A stretch of DNA of 25,198 nucleotides from JBMYZL01 sp965661765 (GTDB lineage: Bacteria > Bacteroidota > Bacteroidia > Flavobacteriales_D > Sanyastnellaceae), in contig CBFIFE010000040.1 of NCBI GenBank assembly GCA_965661765.1, positions 1 through 25,198 of the forward strand, read 5' to 3'. A model generated the notes under the pieces. It was not told the origin of the DNA. It did not search any database and worked only from the letters and a program-made list of their open reading frames with translations. Shown piece after piece: positions 1-8,484 of this stretch (its first letter is position 1; the number at the start of each line of letters is the position of its first letter). The position numbers and the translations under genes are program-made.

Positions 1-2001
1 CCGTGCCTCAAAGCCACCTCGCGCTCGGGAAAGCAACGAGGTTTGCTCGGTGAGGAAGTCTGTTTTTTCTGCCGGTTCCGTGACAGATACTGGAGAGATG
101 ACCCAAACCCCGTTTTCACCTTCAATGGCCGAAGAGATCGTGCCAGCATCGAAGGCCAAGGCCGCGCCGACGACCTCTGGCTCGGTGGCAGTGCCGACGG
201 TTCGAATGGTCGGGAACTTCAGGGAGACGTTGGATGCCATTTGGACTGAACTGCCCACTGCCGCCGCAATTTCTTCGAGCGTGCCGCTGTTCATCATTTC
301 CATGTACTTCTGTGCCTTCGCTTGGCGAATGGCGCCTGAACGCATGGCCTCTTCGACGTTCTCAAACGGAGGAACGCCCTTGTCCTTGATTCGCTCGAGG
401 CAAGCCACGATGTACGTTCCCTCGGCCAAGATTGGGTTGGAAATCTCGCCCACCTCAGCGTTGTAGGCCCAAGCCACCACCTCGCCGGCATTGCGCAGAC
501 CCGAAACCGCTACAGCATTGTTCTGGATGTCCTTGGCGCTGGTCATGGCATAGCCAGCTTCCTTCGCAGCCGCCTGCAATTCTTCGAGGTTCGTGGCGTT
601 GATGGCAAACTCGCTGGCGGTGCCGTACGCGTCGCGTTGTGTTTTGTCACTGGGCGCAATGGCACGCTCGGCAATGATGACCTCCACCTTGTCCTTTGCC
701 TCGGTGTGTTCCATGACCTCAATGAGGTGGACCCCAAACTGGGTCTCCACTGCACCAATTGTACCGGGCTTGTTTTCGAAGCAGAAGTTCTCGAAGGGCT
801 TCACCATGCGGCCTCGCGTAAAGAAGTCGTAAAAACCGCCCTTTGTCTTGGACCCTGGGTCATCACTGTACTCAGCAGCAAGTGCCTCGAAATCGCCTCC
901 GCGGGCCAACACGCGCTTCAAACTGTCCGCGCGGGCCATCAATGTGGCCATTTCGGACGCATCTGATGGGTTGTCCGCGCTCAGAAGAATGTGGCGGCAG
1001 GAGGCGCTGTCCGGCTCTTGAGAGAAGGACAGGACTTTCGCGAGTCGGAAGGTTTGGCCTTTCTGGTAGGGGCCCACGATGCTTCCTGCGTCAACGTTGA
1101 AGAACTCGGCTTCGTTGATGTCCGCCTCTACTTTCGACCGATCAAGGAGTTGAGGAGTGGCATTGATGCCTTGGCCTGCGAGAAAGGTTTGGTCTTCTTC
1201 TTCAGAAGCCCCCCAATTCGACTTGAGCATGTCCAAATCGGCTTCAATGCTCGCGCCATCTTCAGCCGTCGCTTTGACGGGAATGCGGACAAATGAAATG
1301 TCCCGGCCAGCCCGCTGCTGGTATTCTGCATCATTCTTGTGCGCATTGTAGTAGCTGCGAACGTCCCGGTCAGTCACCTCGATTTCATCGTTCGGGATGT
1401 CCGTGTACTTCTTGACAACGTAATTGAACGTGGCTTTGCGGTTGGCCGCGTCGTAGTCCCAAGCCCCCTCCAAGCTGTTGGAGTAGACACCCGATACAGC
1501 CAGTTTGTCAAACTTCTCCTTCAAACGCTTCTGTTCGATGAGGCGACGGTACGCCATGAAGTTGGATTTGCCCTGCGGCGTCTCCAACATCGCCGCGAAT
1601 TGCTGTTGCCAGTATTGCTTGTTCTGGGCGTTGCTGTAAAAGGCCATGTTCATGTACTGGCTGTTGCCATTCTCGAACAAAAGGCCTTGGAATTCTGCAT
1701 CGGACATTTCCAGACCCAAGGCATCGTAATTCTCCTTGAGCACGATCATCGTCACGATGTCGTTCCATACTTCGTTTTGCAATTGCTCGCCGCTGAAACC
1801 GAGGGCTCGTCGCGCTTGAACCGATTGCTGGTACTCCATGCCAGAGATTTCCTCACCAGCCACTTCGCCCACCGAACGGTTGCCCCCACTGCCCATCAAT
1901 GCGATCACCGCATCATAAGGAATGAGGAAGCCAAGCATGCCCAGTCCTATCATCACCAACAACAGGCCTTGCCTGTTCCGAATTTTTTCAATCATCGACA
2001 T
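1..2001 (-). CDS. ppiD: SurA/PpiD-like peptidyl-prolyl cis-trans isomerase (C-terminus cut by window edge)
   Basis: Membrane-anchored periplasmic folding chaperone and isomerase, expected to help outer-membrane proteins fold. I read an uninterrupted minus-strand frame of 667 codons from an ATG at 2001 to the left edge; the stop lies outside. Residues about 12-32 (GLLLVMIGLGMLGFLIPYDA) form one N-terminal membrane anchor. A SurA_N-like helical region follows, with EVAGEEISGMEYQQS at about 47-61. The parvulin domain is at about 334-426, starting CRHILLSADNP, with GGDFEALAAEYSDDPGSK and ending FGVHLIEV. A second, degenerate isomerase-like stretch (VGEISNPILAEGTYIVACLER) comes after it. This is the PpiD architecture of Bacteroidota, where the protein is usually about 700 residues, so roughly 30-40 residues are missing. 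It is the last visible gene of the minus-strand run, 47 bp after the CNNM/CorC gene. A second ATG two codons in is an alternative start. Confidence 0.9.
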   Translation of the reverse strand, partial: MSMIEKIRNRQGLLLVMIGLGMLGFLIPYDAVIALMGSGGNRSVGEVAGEEISGMEYQQSVQARRALGFSGEQLQNEVWNDIVTMIVLKENYDALGLEMSDAEFQGLLFENGNSQYMNMAFYSNAQNKQYWQQQFAAMLETPQGKSNFMAYRRLIEQKRLKEKFDKLAVSGVYSNSLEGAWDYDAANRKATFNYVVKKYTDIPNDEIEVTDRDVRSYYNAHKNDAEYQQRAGRDISFVRIPVKATAEDGASIEADLDMLKSNWGASEEEDQTFLAGQGINATPQLLDRSKVEADINEAEFFNVDAGSIVGPYQKGQTFRLAKVLSFSQEPDSASCRHILLSADNPSDASEMATLMARADSLKRVLARGGDFEALAAEYSDDPGSKTKGGFYDFFTRGRMVKPFENFCFENKPGTIGAVETQFGVHLIEVMEHTEAKDKVEVIIAERAIAPSDKTQRDAYGTASEFAINATNLEELQAAAKEAGYAMTSAKDIQNNAVAVSGLRNAGEVVAWAYNAEVGEISNPILAEGTYIVACLERIKDKGVPPFENVEEAMRSGAIRQAKAQKYMEMMNSGTLEEIAAAVGSSVQMASNVSLKFPTIRTVGTATEPEVVGAALAFDAGTISSAIEGENGVWVISPVSVTEPAEKTDFLTEQTSLLSRARGGFEAR

Positions 2002-2048
2002 GGTCGTAAGTCTTCTCTGTTAAGGGTCGCGAAAATAAGCAATTAAAG

Positions 2049-3344
2049 TTATTTGTGCTCGCTGAGTGCCCGTACTCGTACGAGCCCGATCCGATTTTGT
2101 TCCACTGTCTCCACTTCCAAGATGCAATTGGACACGGGAAGGGTGAAGCCCGGCTCCGGAATGTCAGCTGCTTGATGGAGAATCAAACCGCCCAGGGTTT
2201 CATATGCCTCGTGAAGGGGGAGTTCCAAACCATAGCGTTCGTTCAGCTCTTCCGCATCGCATCGAGCGGAAAACCGCCAATACCCCGGCTCGATTTCCTC
2301 CTCAATCAGGCCCTCAAAATCATGCTCATCTTCGATGTCCCCCACCAGTTCCTCCATGACGTCCTCCATTGTGAGAATCCCAGAGGTTCCGCCGAATTCG
2401 TCCACAACAACGGCAAGATGCCGCCGGCGTTGAATGAAGCGGCGGAGGAGCTCATCGGCGGCCATGGGCTCGGGCACAACAAAAGTCGGATGGAGGATGT
2501 GTTTGAGTTGATCGGGCATGCGGAAGAGGTCCTTGGAATGGACGTAGCCCACGATTTGGTCAATATCCCCTTTGTAAACAACAATTTTCGAAAGGCCTGT
2601 GGAAACAAACAAATCGCGCACCTCGGCCACAGGAGTTTCCATGTCCACCGCCACCACCTCGTTGCGCGGAATGAGGCAATCCCTGGCTTGTATCTTATTG
2701 AATTCGAGAGCGTTTTGCATGATTTGGAGCTCATGTTCCAACTCCTGCTCCGGCTCCATCCGGCCGCTGATTTCCCGAATGAAATGGTCCAAATCCGTGG
2801 CGCCGAGGCGCTCCTCGCGAGACTCGATGTCCCGATCATTGCCACGACCGACGAGGCCGAGGGTCAGGTGAGAAAGGCCCACCACCAGCAAGCCTGGCAA
2901 GGCCAAAACCGCGTGAACAAGCGCCAAAGGCACCGCGAAGATGCGAAGCCAATGATTGGGGTCTGCGTGGAAGATGGACTTGGGAATGAATTCGGCCAGG
3001 ACCAAGACGACCATCGTTGTGATCAGGGTTTGGGTGGCCAACGCGAACACTGGGCTGGCCGCGGTGTTCCAATCACTGGCGCTGAACAATGACTCACTGA
3101 TGAGCGCGCCGCTCTCAATTCCGCAGAAAACGAGTGCCAAATTGTTGCCCACCAGCATCGTCGCAATGAACAGCTGGGGCCTTTTGACGAATTGGGTGAG
3201 CAATTGACCACGAAAGCCTTGTTTGGCGTCCAATTCCAGCTGCAATCGGTTCGCAGAAACGAAGGCAATCTCCATTCCGGAAAAAAATGCGGAACCCACA
3301 AGGGATACCAAAATCACCAAAATCGAACTGGCAGGGTCAGGCAT
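2049..3344 (-). CDS. CNNM/CorC (hemolysin)-family membrane protein with CBS pair
   Basis: 431-residue integral membrane protein of the DUF21 (CNNM) - CBS pair - CorC_HlyC family. Relatives transport or regulate Mg2+/Co2+ or act in envelope maintenance; the substrate here is unknown. The N-terminal transmembrane domain (about 1-190) has the family signature SAFFSGMEIAFVSANRLQLE and TMLVGNNLALVFCG. The CBS pair follows from about residue 205, including ARDCLIPRNEVVAVDM and the second-repeat signature HLAVVVDEFGGTSGILTMED. The acidic CorC_HlyC domain ends the protein. I chose the ATG at 3344 because homologues begin with a hydrophobic segment directly before SAFFSGMEIAF; a start at 3383 would add 13 residues lying inside the previous gene. 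With the chosen start it overlaps the upstream small membrane gene by 8 bp, which suggests translational coupling. GldE at 8468-9811 is a paralogue in the same run. Confidence 0.9.
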   Translation of the reverse strand: MPDPASSILVILVSLVGSAFFSGMEIAFVSANRLQLELDAKQGFRGQLLTQFVKRPQLFIATMLVGNNLALVFCGIESGALISESLFSASDWNTAASPVFALATQTLITTMVVLVLAEFIPKSIFHADPNHWLRIFAVPLALVHAVLALPGLLVVGLSHLTLGLVGRGNDRDIESREERLGATDLDHFIREISGRMEPEQELEHELQIMQNALEFNKIQARDCLIPRNEVVAVDMETPVAEVRDLFVSTGLSKIVVYKGDIDQIVGYVHSKDLFRMPDQLKHILHPTFVVPEPMAADELLRRFIQRRRHLAVVVDEFGGTSGILTMEDVMEELVGDIEDEHDFEGLIEEEIEPGYWRFSARCDAEELNERYGLELPLHEAYETLGGLILHQAADIPEPGFTLPVSNCILEVETVEQNRIGLVRVRALSEHK

Positions 3345-3543
3345 TTCGTTCCATGCGCTTTCGGAAACTCCGACGGAAACCATACCAAAGGGCTGCCAGG
3401 CCGCAGATGATCAACATGCTCTTGCCCTCTTCCCAACCATCCTGAATGATGGCGTAAACCGCTGCCGCAGCCGCTGCAAGGGTGGCCAACAACCAAAACC
3501 GCTCAGCAGCCTTGTTCACCTTCGCCACGCGTTCAGAATCCAT
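3337..3543 (-). CDS. small two-helix membrane protein between lptC and the CNNM gene
   Basis: 68-residue protein of unknown function. It has two hydrophobic segments, about residues 17-38 (FWLLATLAAAAAAVYAIIQD) and 43-55 (MLIICGLAALWYG), joined by a short DGWEEGK loop. It has a charged N-terminus and a strongly basic C-terminus (FRRSFRKRMERN), so the tail is probably cytoplasmic. It starts at an ATG 48 bp after lptC and its TGA overlaps the start of the CNNM/CorC gene by 8 bp, which supports it as a real, co-transcribed gene. A small hypothetical protein in this slot between LptC and the hemolysin-like gene is, from memory, common in Flavobacteriia. No enzymatic motif is visible. Confidence 0.75.
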   Translation of the reverse strand: MDSERVAKVNKAAERFWLLATLAAAAAAVYAIIQDGWEEGKSMLIICGLAALWYGFRRSFRKRMERNA

Positions 3544-3591
3544 GGGGTGAAGATAAGGTGAAGATTTTCATGTTCGGCGCGGGGACCTTTG

Positions 3592-4167
3592 TCATTCAGG
3601 CATGTCGATTTCGATGGCTCCCGTGGGATCGAGGATGACATAGTCTTCAAATCGTCCGTCACTCTCCAAACCACTCCCTCGAATGACCCCGTCTTCAGTT
3701 GTGATGGTGACCGGACGACGTGTCCAAACCCGATCCGAGTCGTTTGCCCAGACCAATTCTTCCGTTTCCAAGCGGTCGCCTTCTTGGTTTTCCAAAACCA
3801 CGTCCCCGAGGGCGGTCAGACGCAACGTCGCCTCGTCGAATGTACCGCGCTGCGCCTGCAATTTCGCGGCCCATTTGTGTTCGTCCCCGTCCAAGTAAAG
3901 GGTGAAGCCTCCGGAGACCACCACCGGCGCCTGATTTTTGCTGCCCTCCTCCGAAAAGCGTTCAAGCACTGCCGCCTCCAGCATGTGGACCGCAAGGCCA
4001 CGCTCGCTGTAACGGAATGTTCCATGCTCAATCCTGTTCGCAGGAAAGGCGGCAGATTCCACTTCGGCCTTGCTCGCCTCCTTCAGCAAGCCAGCCTCAT
4101 CTGACGTCTCTTCACCGCAGCCGAAAATGCTCAGCCCGCAAAGGATCAGCGCAAACGGACGCCACAT
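3592..4167 (-). CDS. lptC: LPS export ABC transporter periplasmic protein LptC (lipoprotein form)
   Basis: 191-residue LptC-like protein, part of the Lpt bridge that moves lipopolysaccharide from the inner to the outer membrane. The frame is open further upstream, but the ATG at 4167 gives a clean lipoprotein signal (MWRPFALILCGLSIFGC, lipobox IFGC). Bacteroidota LptC proteins are typically lipoproteins rather than single-pass anchored as in E. coli. The body shows the beta-jellyroll pattern of the LptC/OstA family: FTLYLDGDEHKWAAKLQAQRG, LTALGDVVLENQEGDRLETE, VRGSGLESDGRF-like segments (here VIRGSGLESDGRFEDYVI). It ends with a short tail (TGAIEIDMPE). It sits 77 bp after the TPR gene and 48 bp before the small membrane gene. 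The rest of the Lpt machinery is not in this window. Confidence 0.85.
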   Translation of the reverse strand: MWRPFALILCGLSIFGCGEETSDEAGLLKEASKAEVESAAFPANRIEHGTFRYSERGLAVHMLEAAVLERFSEEGSKNQAPVVVSGGFTLYLDGDEHKWAAKLQAQRGTFDEATLRLTALGDVVLENQEGDRLETEELVWANDSDRVWTRRPVTITTEDGVIRGSGLESDGRFEDYVILDPTGAIEIDMPE

Positions 4168-4228
4168 CGCCCGTCCCCTGCAGCGAAAGTCGAAGCAGTC
4201 AGACGGGCGATGACTGGAAAAGCTGAAA

Positions 4229-4241
4229 GGGCGAAAAGCCC
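4229..4241 (-). terminator. short hairpin just behind the TPR gene
   Basis: On the minus strand, directly after the stop codon of the TPR gene, GGGC-TTTTC-GCCC can form a 4-bp GC stem followed by TTTCAGCTTTTCC. It is short for an intrinsic terminator and the tail is only moderately U-rich. It may be a weak terminator or attenuator, or an mRNA 3' end, between the TPR gene and lptC. Confidence 0.25.
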
Positions 4242-4244
4242 GCA

Positions 4245-5633
4245 TCAACGAATGCGAATGGTCGTGCTTTCGCCGGCACACGGACACCCGCCGATGCTGG
4301 GAACCTGAATGGCGTCACCGACATTCTTGCCGACATTGAAGACGTCCTCCCTCGTCGGAAACTGCTTGGCCGCGGAAGCCAAACGCTTGCCTGCCGCCTC
4401 CGCCAACTCCTCACTCGCCATGCCCTTCGCCCGGCTGTAGTAGTCAGCAGCGACGAGGTAGGCCAATCGCGTGCCCAAGGCCCCATCATCGCATGCGCCT
4501 GCACCGTTCATGATGGCATTGCCAATGAGAATGTAGGCCTCCGCGGAATTGGGATTGAGCGAGAGCATCTCCCTGGCATACTGTTTGGCCGTATTGTATT
4601 GGTTCATCACCAAGGCTGCTTCGCCTGCATCGAACAAGTACTGCTCCCTCTCCGGACAATCACCGCACAATTCGAGGGCCTGCTGAATGTATTCGAAACT
4701 CTCCTTGAACTGATCATTTCGCTTGAACTCCGAGGCAATGACATAGGCTGACGTGACGCTGGGTTCCTCGGCATGAACGGCCGTAGCGACGGGCAAAAAC
4801 AAATCGTTGTCAATGCATTCCTTTTTGTTCAGAAGCGTGAGCACGTCCTTCTTGAGTTGCAAGTCATCCGGAGCCTCTTCCACTTTTGTGGTCAATACAG
4901 GCACCATGTCATCGCATTTGGCGATTGCCACAAACACCTTTTCAAGGTTTCCCAGGGTTTTTTCAATCACCCGAACGGTTTTTTCTTTGCCTTCCGCTTG
5001 GGCTTCTGCGAGTTGCGCATTGGCATATCCGGAATAAAGGAGGTATTCCGTGAGCATGGCCTCTCGCTTGGCTTTCGCCGCTTCTGAATCGAGCTTTTTG
5101 AGTGAATAAAAGGAGGTCAAGTAGCCGTAAGTCAAAACGGCCGCACTGGACTTCTCCTTGAGCCCGGAAATGCTTTCGATGAACCACTCATTTGCCGTCA
5201 CCGGATCATCGCTCTTCAACTTGTAGTAGGCCACAGCCTTCCGACCCAGCAACTCCAAACGCTCCTCCGGGTCCTCGTCCTCGGCATGTAAGGCCAAACG
5301 GCGATCGTACAGCATAAAAATGCTGTCGCTGCACGTAGTCATTCTCGCCTCATCCTTTGCTTTGTCAGCCGCGTCATGCTCTTCTTCCAGCAATCGAATG
5401 CCCGCGGAATAGACACTCTCGATGTATTCTTCTGGACAAATCTCACAGGCCTTTCCCCATTGGATGTACGCCTCGTGGTAATCTCCTTGGTCTTCGTAGC
5501 TGTCGTAGAGGCTGCGTGCTTCATTGCACAGCATTTTCTGTTCCTCTCGGGCAAGTGAATCGCTGGCAGTGGTTTGGGCCCAAGTCAAAGCAGGCGCCGA
5601 AATGGCCAAAACAAGTGGAATCAATCGCTTCAT
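4245..5633 (-). CDS. secreted/periplasmic TPR-repeat protein
   Basis: 462-residue protein with a Sec signal peptide (MKRLIPLVLAISAPALTWAQ, cleavage likely after TWA) and an all-helical body with TPR-like repeats. Examples are DQGDYHEAYIQWGKACEICP near the N-terminus and QYNTAKQYAREMLSLNPNSA followed by AYILIGNAIMNG near the C-terminus. It is rich in Cys pairs (CEICPEE, LCGDCPE, GGCPCAG), consistent with disulfides in the periplasm. The ATG at 5633 is chosen because it gives the signal peptide; the frame runs upstream to 5687 into the preceding gene. A TPR protein between the outer-membrane barrel gene and lptC is a familiar Bacteroidota arrangement, which suggests an envelope-assembly role. 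The molecular function is unknown. Confidence 0.8.
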   Translation of the reverse strand: MKRLIPLVLAISAPALTWAQTTASDSLAREEQKMLCNEARSLYDSYEDQGDYHEAYIQWGKACEICPEEYIESVYSAGIRLLEEEHDAADKAKDEARMTTCSDSIFMLYDRRLALHAEDEDPEERLELLGRKAVAYYKLKSDDPVTANEWFIESISGLKEKSSAAVLTYGYLTSFYSLKKLDSEAAKAKREAMLTEYLLYSGYANAQLAEAQAEGKEKTVRVIEKTLGNLEKVFVAIAKCDDMVPVLTTKVEEAPDDLQLKKDVLTLLNKKECIDNDLFLPVATAVHAEEPSVTSAYVIASEFKRNDQFKESFEYIQQALELCGDCPEREQYLFDAGEAALVMNQYNTAKQYAREMLSLNPNSAEAYILIGNAIMNGAGACDDGALGTRLAYLVAADYYSRAKGMASEELAEAAGKRLASAAKQFPTREDVFNVGKNVGDAIQVPSIGGCPCAGESTTIRIR

Positions 5634-5679
5634 GGTCTTTTGTGTTCGCGTCGTGGTTTCAAGTCTATCGCACATCTCA

Positions 5680-7152
5680 TCAATCATAAAGTCTTGGCGT
5701 GAGCCAAATGTTCTTGTAGAAAGGGTTGAGCGTGAATCCTACGTGGATGTTCATGATTTGCTCCTGCAGCCCCATTCCGTCGGCCATGGACCTTTGGCCA
5801 AATTCCATGCCAAAGTGCAGTTTGCTTGCACTCCGGCTGCCCCGCATCGGCACACTCAGCCCGGCAGACGCCTGCCAAGCTTGCAGGGAGGCGTTCCTCT
5901 CGACGTTCGTCATGGGCAACGTGGACTGCGCAAATCCCAGTCGGTAGGTGGCAGCACCCCAAAATGGGTGCCTCTGTTCTGCATTTCCGGGCTTCCACTG
6001 CCCCCCCACACGCAGAGACGATTCAACGCCCCATGCCCAGCCCTCTCCCATCCATTGGATGGTTTGCCCCAAGGCATCATCCGCTCCAGGGTTGAGCACT
6101 GTCCAGTCCTGGCGACGCCATTCCAAGCCCAGCAAAATGCGGCGTCCGTTCGCGTGATCCAACAACAACCCCAGGCCGGCTTGCGTGGCAATGGGAAGCG
6201 AAGTCCTCGCCTCAAACGCTGCGAAGTACGCCGTATCGACTGCGGTGACCACCCCCCCGAATGTTTGGGTATTCCCCGACAAACGGCGATAGTCCGTGAT
6301 CAGAGAATCCGAACCCTGAGCGGCCAGCGAAACCCTCAGGCTCATGCTTTTTTCGAAGTCCTTGCTGTCCCCATAACGTGCGGTGAGGAGTTGGTCCCAA
6401 ACCAATCCCAGATTCCATCCCGCAGCACGGTGCTGCATGGAAGTTGTTGTGCGGTTGTCCAAAAACGTCGGGTCCAAAATGTCCAGCCGTGAAGTTCTCG
6501 TGACCGCCCCAAACAAATAACGCACTTGACCGCCCAGATGCAGTTGGGTTCCTTGAACCGCAATGCTGTCGGTCCGCCCTGCCCCCACGTACCGCGTTCC
6601 ACGAAATGTTTTGCTCCAACCCATGTGCGCCATGGACAGACCGCCCATGCCATCATAGGTTTTCTCCACAGCACCGGCATTTTCGTCCTGGTCGAGCTGG
6701 GTAATGGCATAACCGGTTTGAAGTCCTGGATGCAAACCAAACATCAAAGCATGTTTGCCGCCGTTGCGCTTCAAGACGAGCTCCATGGGGCCAATCCCCC
6801 CGGTGTTGGCGACGGCAAAATCACCAAAACCCTCCTCTGACAAGGCCAGCCTGGTCCCGTGCCCAGAAACTTGAAACGTTGTCGCGACAAGTGTTCCAGC
6901 CGAGGCCGGGTTCAATGAAGAAAAGGAAAACCCATCGGCTGCCACGCCAGAAAGTCCGCCCATGCCAGCAAAGGCCGGGGCAACAAATGCCGATTGCATG
7001 CCCAGGCCATGTCGGGAGTACGGGGAGAATTCCGTTCCTTGACTCCAGGTCGTTTGGATGGCCGTCAGCACCAAGAGCAGACCCAACAACGCCCCTTTCC
7101 AACTCCGTTGGCCTGCGCAAAGCGCCGACTGTGTGTGTTCAATTGTCTGCAA
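5680..7152 (-). CDS. outer-membrane beta-barrel protein (putative)
   Basis: 490-residue predicted outer-membrane protein. A hydrophobic signal (GALLGLLLVLTAIQTTWSQG, residues about 19-38) is followed by TEFSPYSRHGLGM and a glycine-rich early region, AFAGMGGLSGVAADGFSFSS then NPAS. This FadL/OmpP1-like 'N-P-A' start is typical of Bacteroidota barrel proteins. The rest alternates polar and hydrophobic residues with many aromatic-terminated strands, and the C-terminus ends in FTLNPFYKNIWLTPRLYD. The ATG at 7152 overlaps the coaX stop by 14 bp; it leaves a longish n-region before the hydrophobic core, but no better in-frame ATG lies between. The 46-bp gap to the TPR gene suggests co-transcription. 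The ligand is unknown. In Flavobacteriia a comparable barrel gene often follows coaX. Confidence 0.8.
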   Translation of the reverse strand: MQTIEHTQSALCAGQRSWKGALLGLLLVLTAIQTTWSQGTEFSPYSRHGLGMQSAFVAPAFAGMGGLSGVAADGFSFSSLNPASAGTLVATTFQVSGHGTRLALSEEGFGDFAVANTGGIGPMELVLKRNGGKHALMFGLHPGLQTGYAITQLDQDENAGAVEKTYDGMGGLSMAHMGWSKTFRGTRYVGAGRTDSIAVQGTQLHLGGQVRYLFGAVTRTSRLDILDPTFLDNRTTTSMQHRAAGWNLGLVWDQLLTARYGDSKDFEKSMSLRVSLAAQGSDSLITDYRRLSGNTQTFGGVVTAVDTAYFAAFEARTSLPIATQAGLGLLLDHANGRRILLGLEWRRQDWTVLNPGADDALGQTIQWMGEGWAWGVESSLRVGGQWKPGNAEQRHPFWGAATYRLGFAQSTLPMTNVERNASLQAWQASAGLSVPMRGSRSASKLHFGMEFGQRSMADGMGLQEQIMNIHVGFTLNPFYKNIWLTPRLYD

Positions 7153-7867
7153 TGTTCTGTAGAATAGCCCGAAAGCCCTTTAAGGTCAGCAACGGGTCGG
7201 CAAAAATGCGGTATTGTGCGGGCAGTTGCAAATATGATGCGTCCCCACCCGTGACAATCACGGACAAGCCTGGCCAAACTTTGTCAAATTCCATGATGCG
7301 CGCGCCCACCTCTGCGTTGAGGCCGGCCACAGCACCCACCCACATCGAGGACGAAGTGGATTGTCCGAGATCACCCACCGCTGGAGATTTTTCCGGCATG
7401 GCCAATCTCGGCAATGCTTCAGTGAAATCGGCCATTGCCCGAAGTCGCATCCGATAGCCCGGTGCAATGCTCCCACCGAGAAAGGTGCCATTCTCTACAA
7501 CGTCCACGGTCACACAAGTGCCCAGATCCACAACAACGGCTGCTCCTGTCGGAACAAGCCGACCAGCCCCTGCGGCATTGGCGAGCCTGTCCAGCCCAAG
7601 TGTCTCTGGCGTTTCGTAAGTGGTCCTGACGCCTGTGGCTTGCCCCGGCCGCAAAACCCGAACATCATCCCACCCCGCGAAGCGCGAAGACAACCAATCC
7701 GGGATCGCGCCCGACGCCGCCACCAGCACTTGATCGGGACTTCCTGCAGCCGCCAAACCCACCGCCACGTCCTCCTCCCCTGTCGCCGAGTCCAACACCC
7801 GATCGCCGTCAAAACAGGCCCATTTCACCGCCGTGTTGCCGCAATCAAAAACCCAACACTTCTTCAT
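7139..7867 (-). CDS. coaX: type III pantothenate kinase
   Basis: 242-residue CoaX-type pantothenate kinase, which phosphorylates pantothenate in the first step of coenzyme A synthesis. It belongs to the ASKHA fold. The phosphate loop is at the N-terminus (MKKCWVFDCGNTAVKW, D8-T12). The TPETLGLDRLANAAGA motif lies at about residues 86-101, with the conserved Asp in GLDR, and VVVDLGTCVTVDVV at about 111-124. FLGGSIAPGYRMRLRAM and the C-terminal VTGGDASY segment are also typical. The ATG at 7867 is preferred: it overlaps the gldD stop as ATGA, and a GTG three codons upstream would only add MES. The 3' end overlaps the barrel gene by 14 bp. CoaX has no sequence similarity to E. coli CoaA. Confidence 0.95.
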   Translation of the reverse strand: MKKCWVFDCGNTAVKWACFDGDRVLDSATGEEDVAVGLAAAGSPDQVLVAASGAIPDWLSSRFAGWDDVRVLRPGQATGVRTTYETPETLGLDRLANAAGAGRLVPTGAAVVVDLGTCVTVDVVENGTFLGGSIAPGYRMRLRAMADFTEALPRLAMPEKSPAVGDLGQSTSSSMWVGAVAGLNAEVGARIMEFDKVWPGLSVIVTGGDASYLQLPAQYRIFADPLLTLKGFRAILQNIADN

Positions 7868-8484
7868 GGATTCCACTTCATCGTTTCCATCATGTGGACC
7901 ACGTCTGCCCGCACCTGGGCCAGCGCCGGCCGAAGGCTGTCGGGATTGGGCTCATGATTGAAATACAGACTGCCCCGAACAAAATGATGACTGCTGTCGG
8001 TCGCAAAAAATTGCACAGGTGTGGCCACTGGCCCTCGGAGATCATACATCAAGCCATACACCTCTTGTTCCGGAAAAGTGAAGATTTGCCTGCCGATTCC
8101 TGTGGCTTTGATGTCGTGGTTGAAGGCCAAATCGTGCGCATCCGCCACCAACGCATCGAGCATTGCTGTTGAGCCATCGAGGGAAACGTGGGTGCAATGC
8201 AGCACCGCCTGAAAGGCTGGAAACACCACGTTGAAACCACAAAACCCCTCCGTTTCGCTCATGCTGGCCGAGACGCAGCCGGCATACTGTGGAAGTTCAA
8301 ATCTGGGCCCGCAGCCGCTGGGCTCGTCACGCAGAAGGCGCTCGGGCATGTCAATTCGGAAGTAACCGCGCGGTTTGGGCACCGGCAAGCTCTCCCTACA
8401 ACCGCTCCATGCGCCCCAAGTCAGGAGCAAAAGCCACCCAAGCCGGAACCCGAACCACCGCCCAGCCTCAAGCATCGCTTCCAT
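7864..8484 (-). CDS. gldD: gliding motility lipoprotein GldD
   Basis: 206-residue lipoprotein of the GldD family, which in Flavobacterium johnsoniae is required for gliding and for function of the type IX secretion system. The signal peptide ends in a lipobox (LLLLTWGAWSGC). It is followed by the family hallmark PVPKPRGYFRIDMPE right after the lipidated Cys, then FELPQYAGCVS, FNVVFPAFQAVLHCTH, a central KATGIGRQIFTFPEQEVYGL and the C-terminal RGSLYFNHEPNPDSL-PALAQVRADV. The start could be the ATG at 8484 or the one at 8475; both overlap the end of gldE, consistent with translational coupling. It overlaps coaX by 4 bp (ATGA). GldD with GldE as neighbour is the usual arrangement. The sequence does not show whether this organism glides. 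Confidence 0.93.
   Translation of the reverse strand: MEAMLEAGRWFGFRLGWLLLLTWGAWSGCRESLPVPKPRGYFRIDMPERLLRDEPSGCGPRFELPQYAGCVSASMSETEGFCGFNVVFPAFQAVLHCTHVSLDGSTAMLDALVADAHDLAFNHDIKATGIGRQIFTFPEQEVYGLMYDLRGPVATPVQFFATDSSHHFVRGSLYFNHEPNPDSLRPALAQVRADVVHMMETMKWNP

Noticed and set aside
2055..3092. Plus-strand open frame of 345 codons opposite the CNNM/CorC gene
   Set aside because: It is antisense to a gene with strong family motifs; its composition is that of a shadow frame.
5524..6492. Plus-strand open frame of 322 codons opposite the barrel gene
   Set aside because: The minus-strand gene has a signal peptide, a barrel pattern and operon-like spacing; the antisense product has none.
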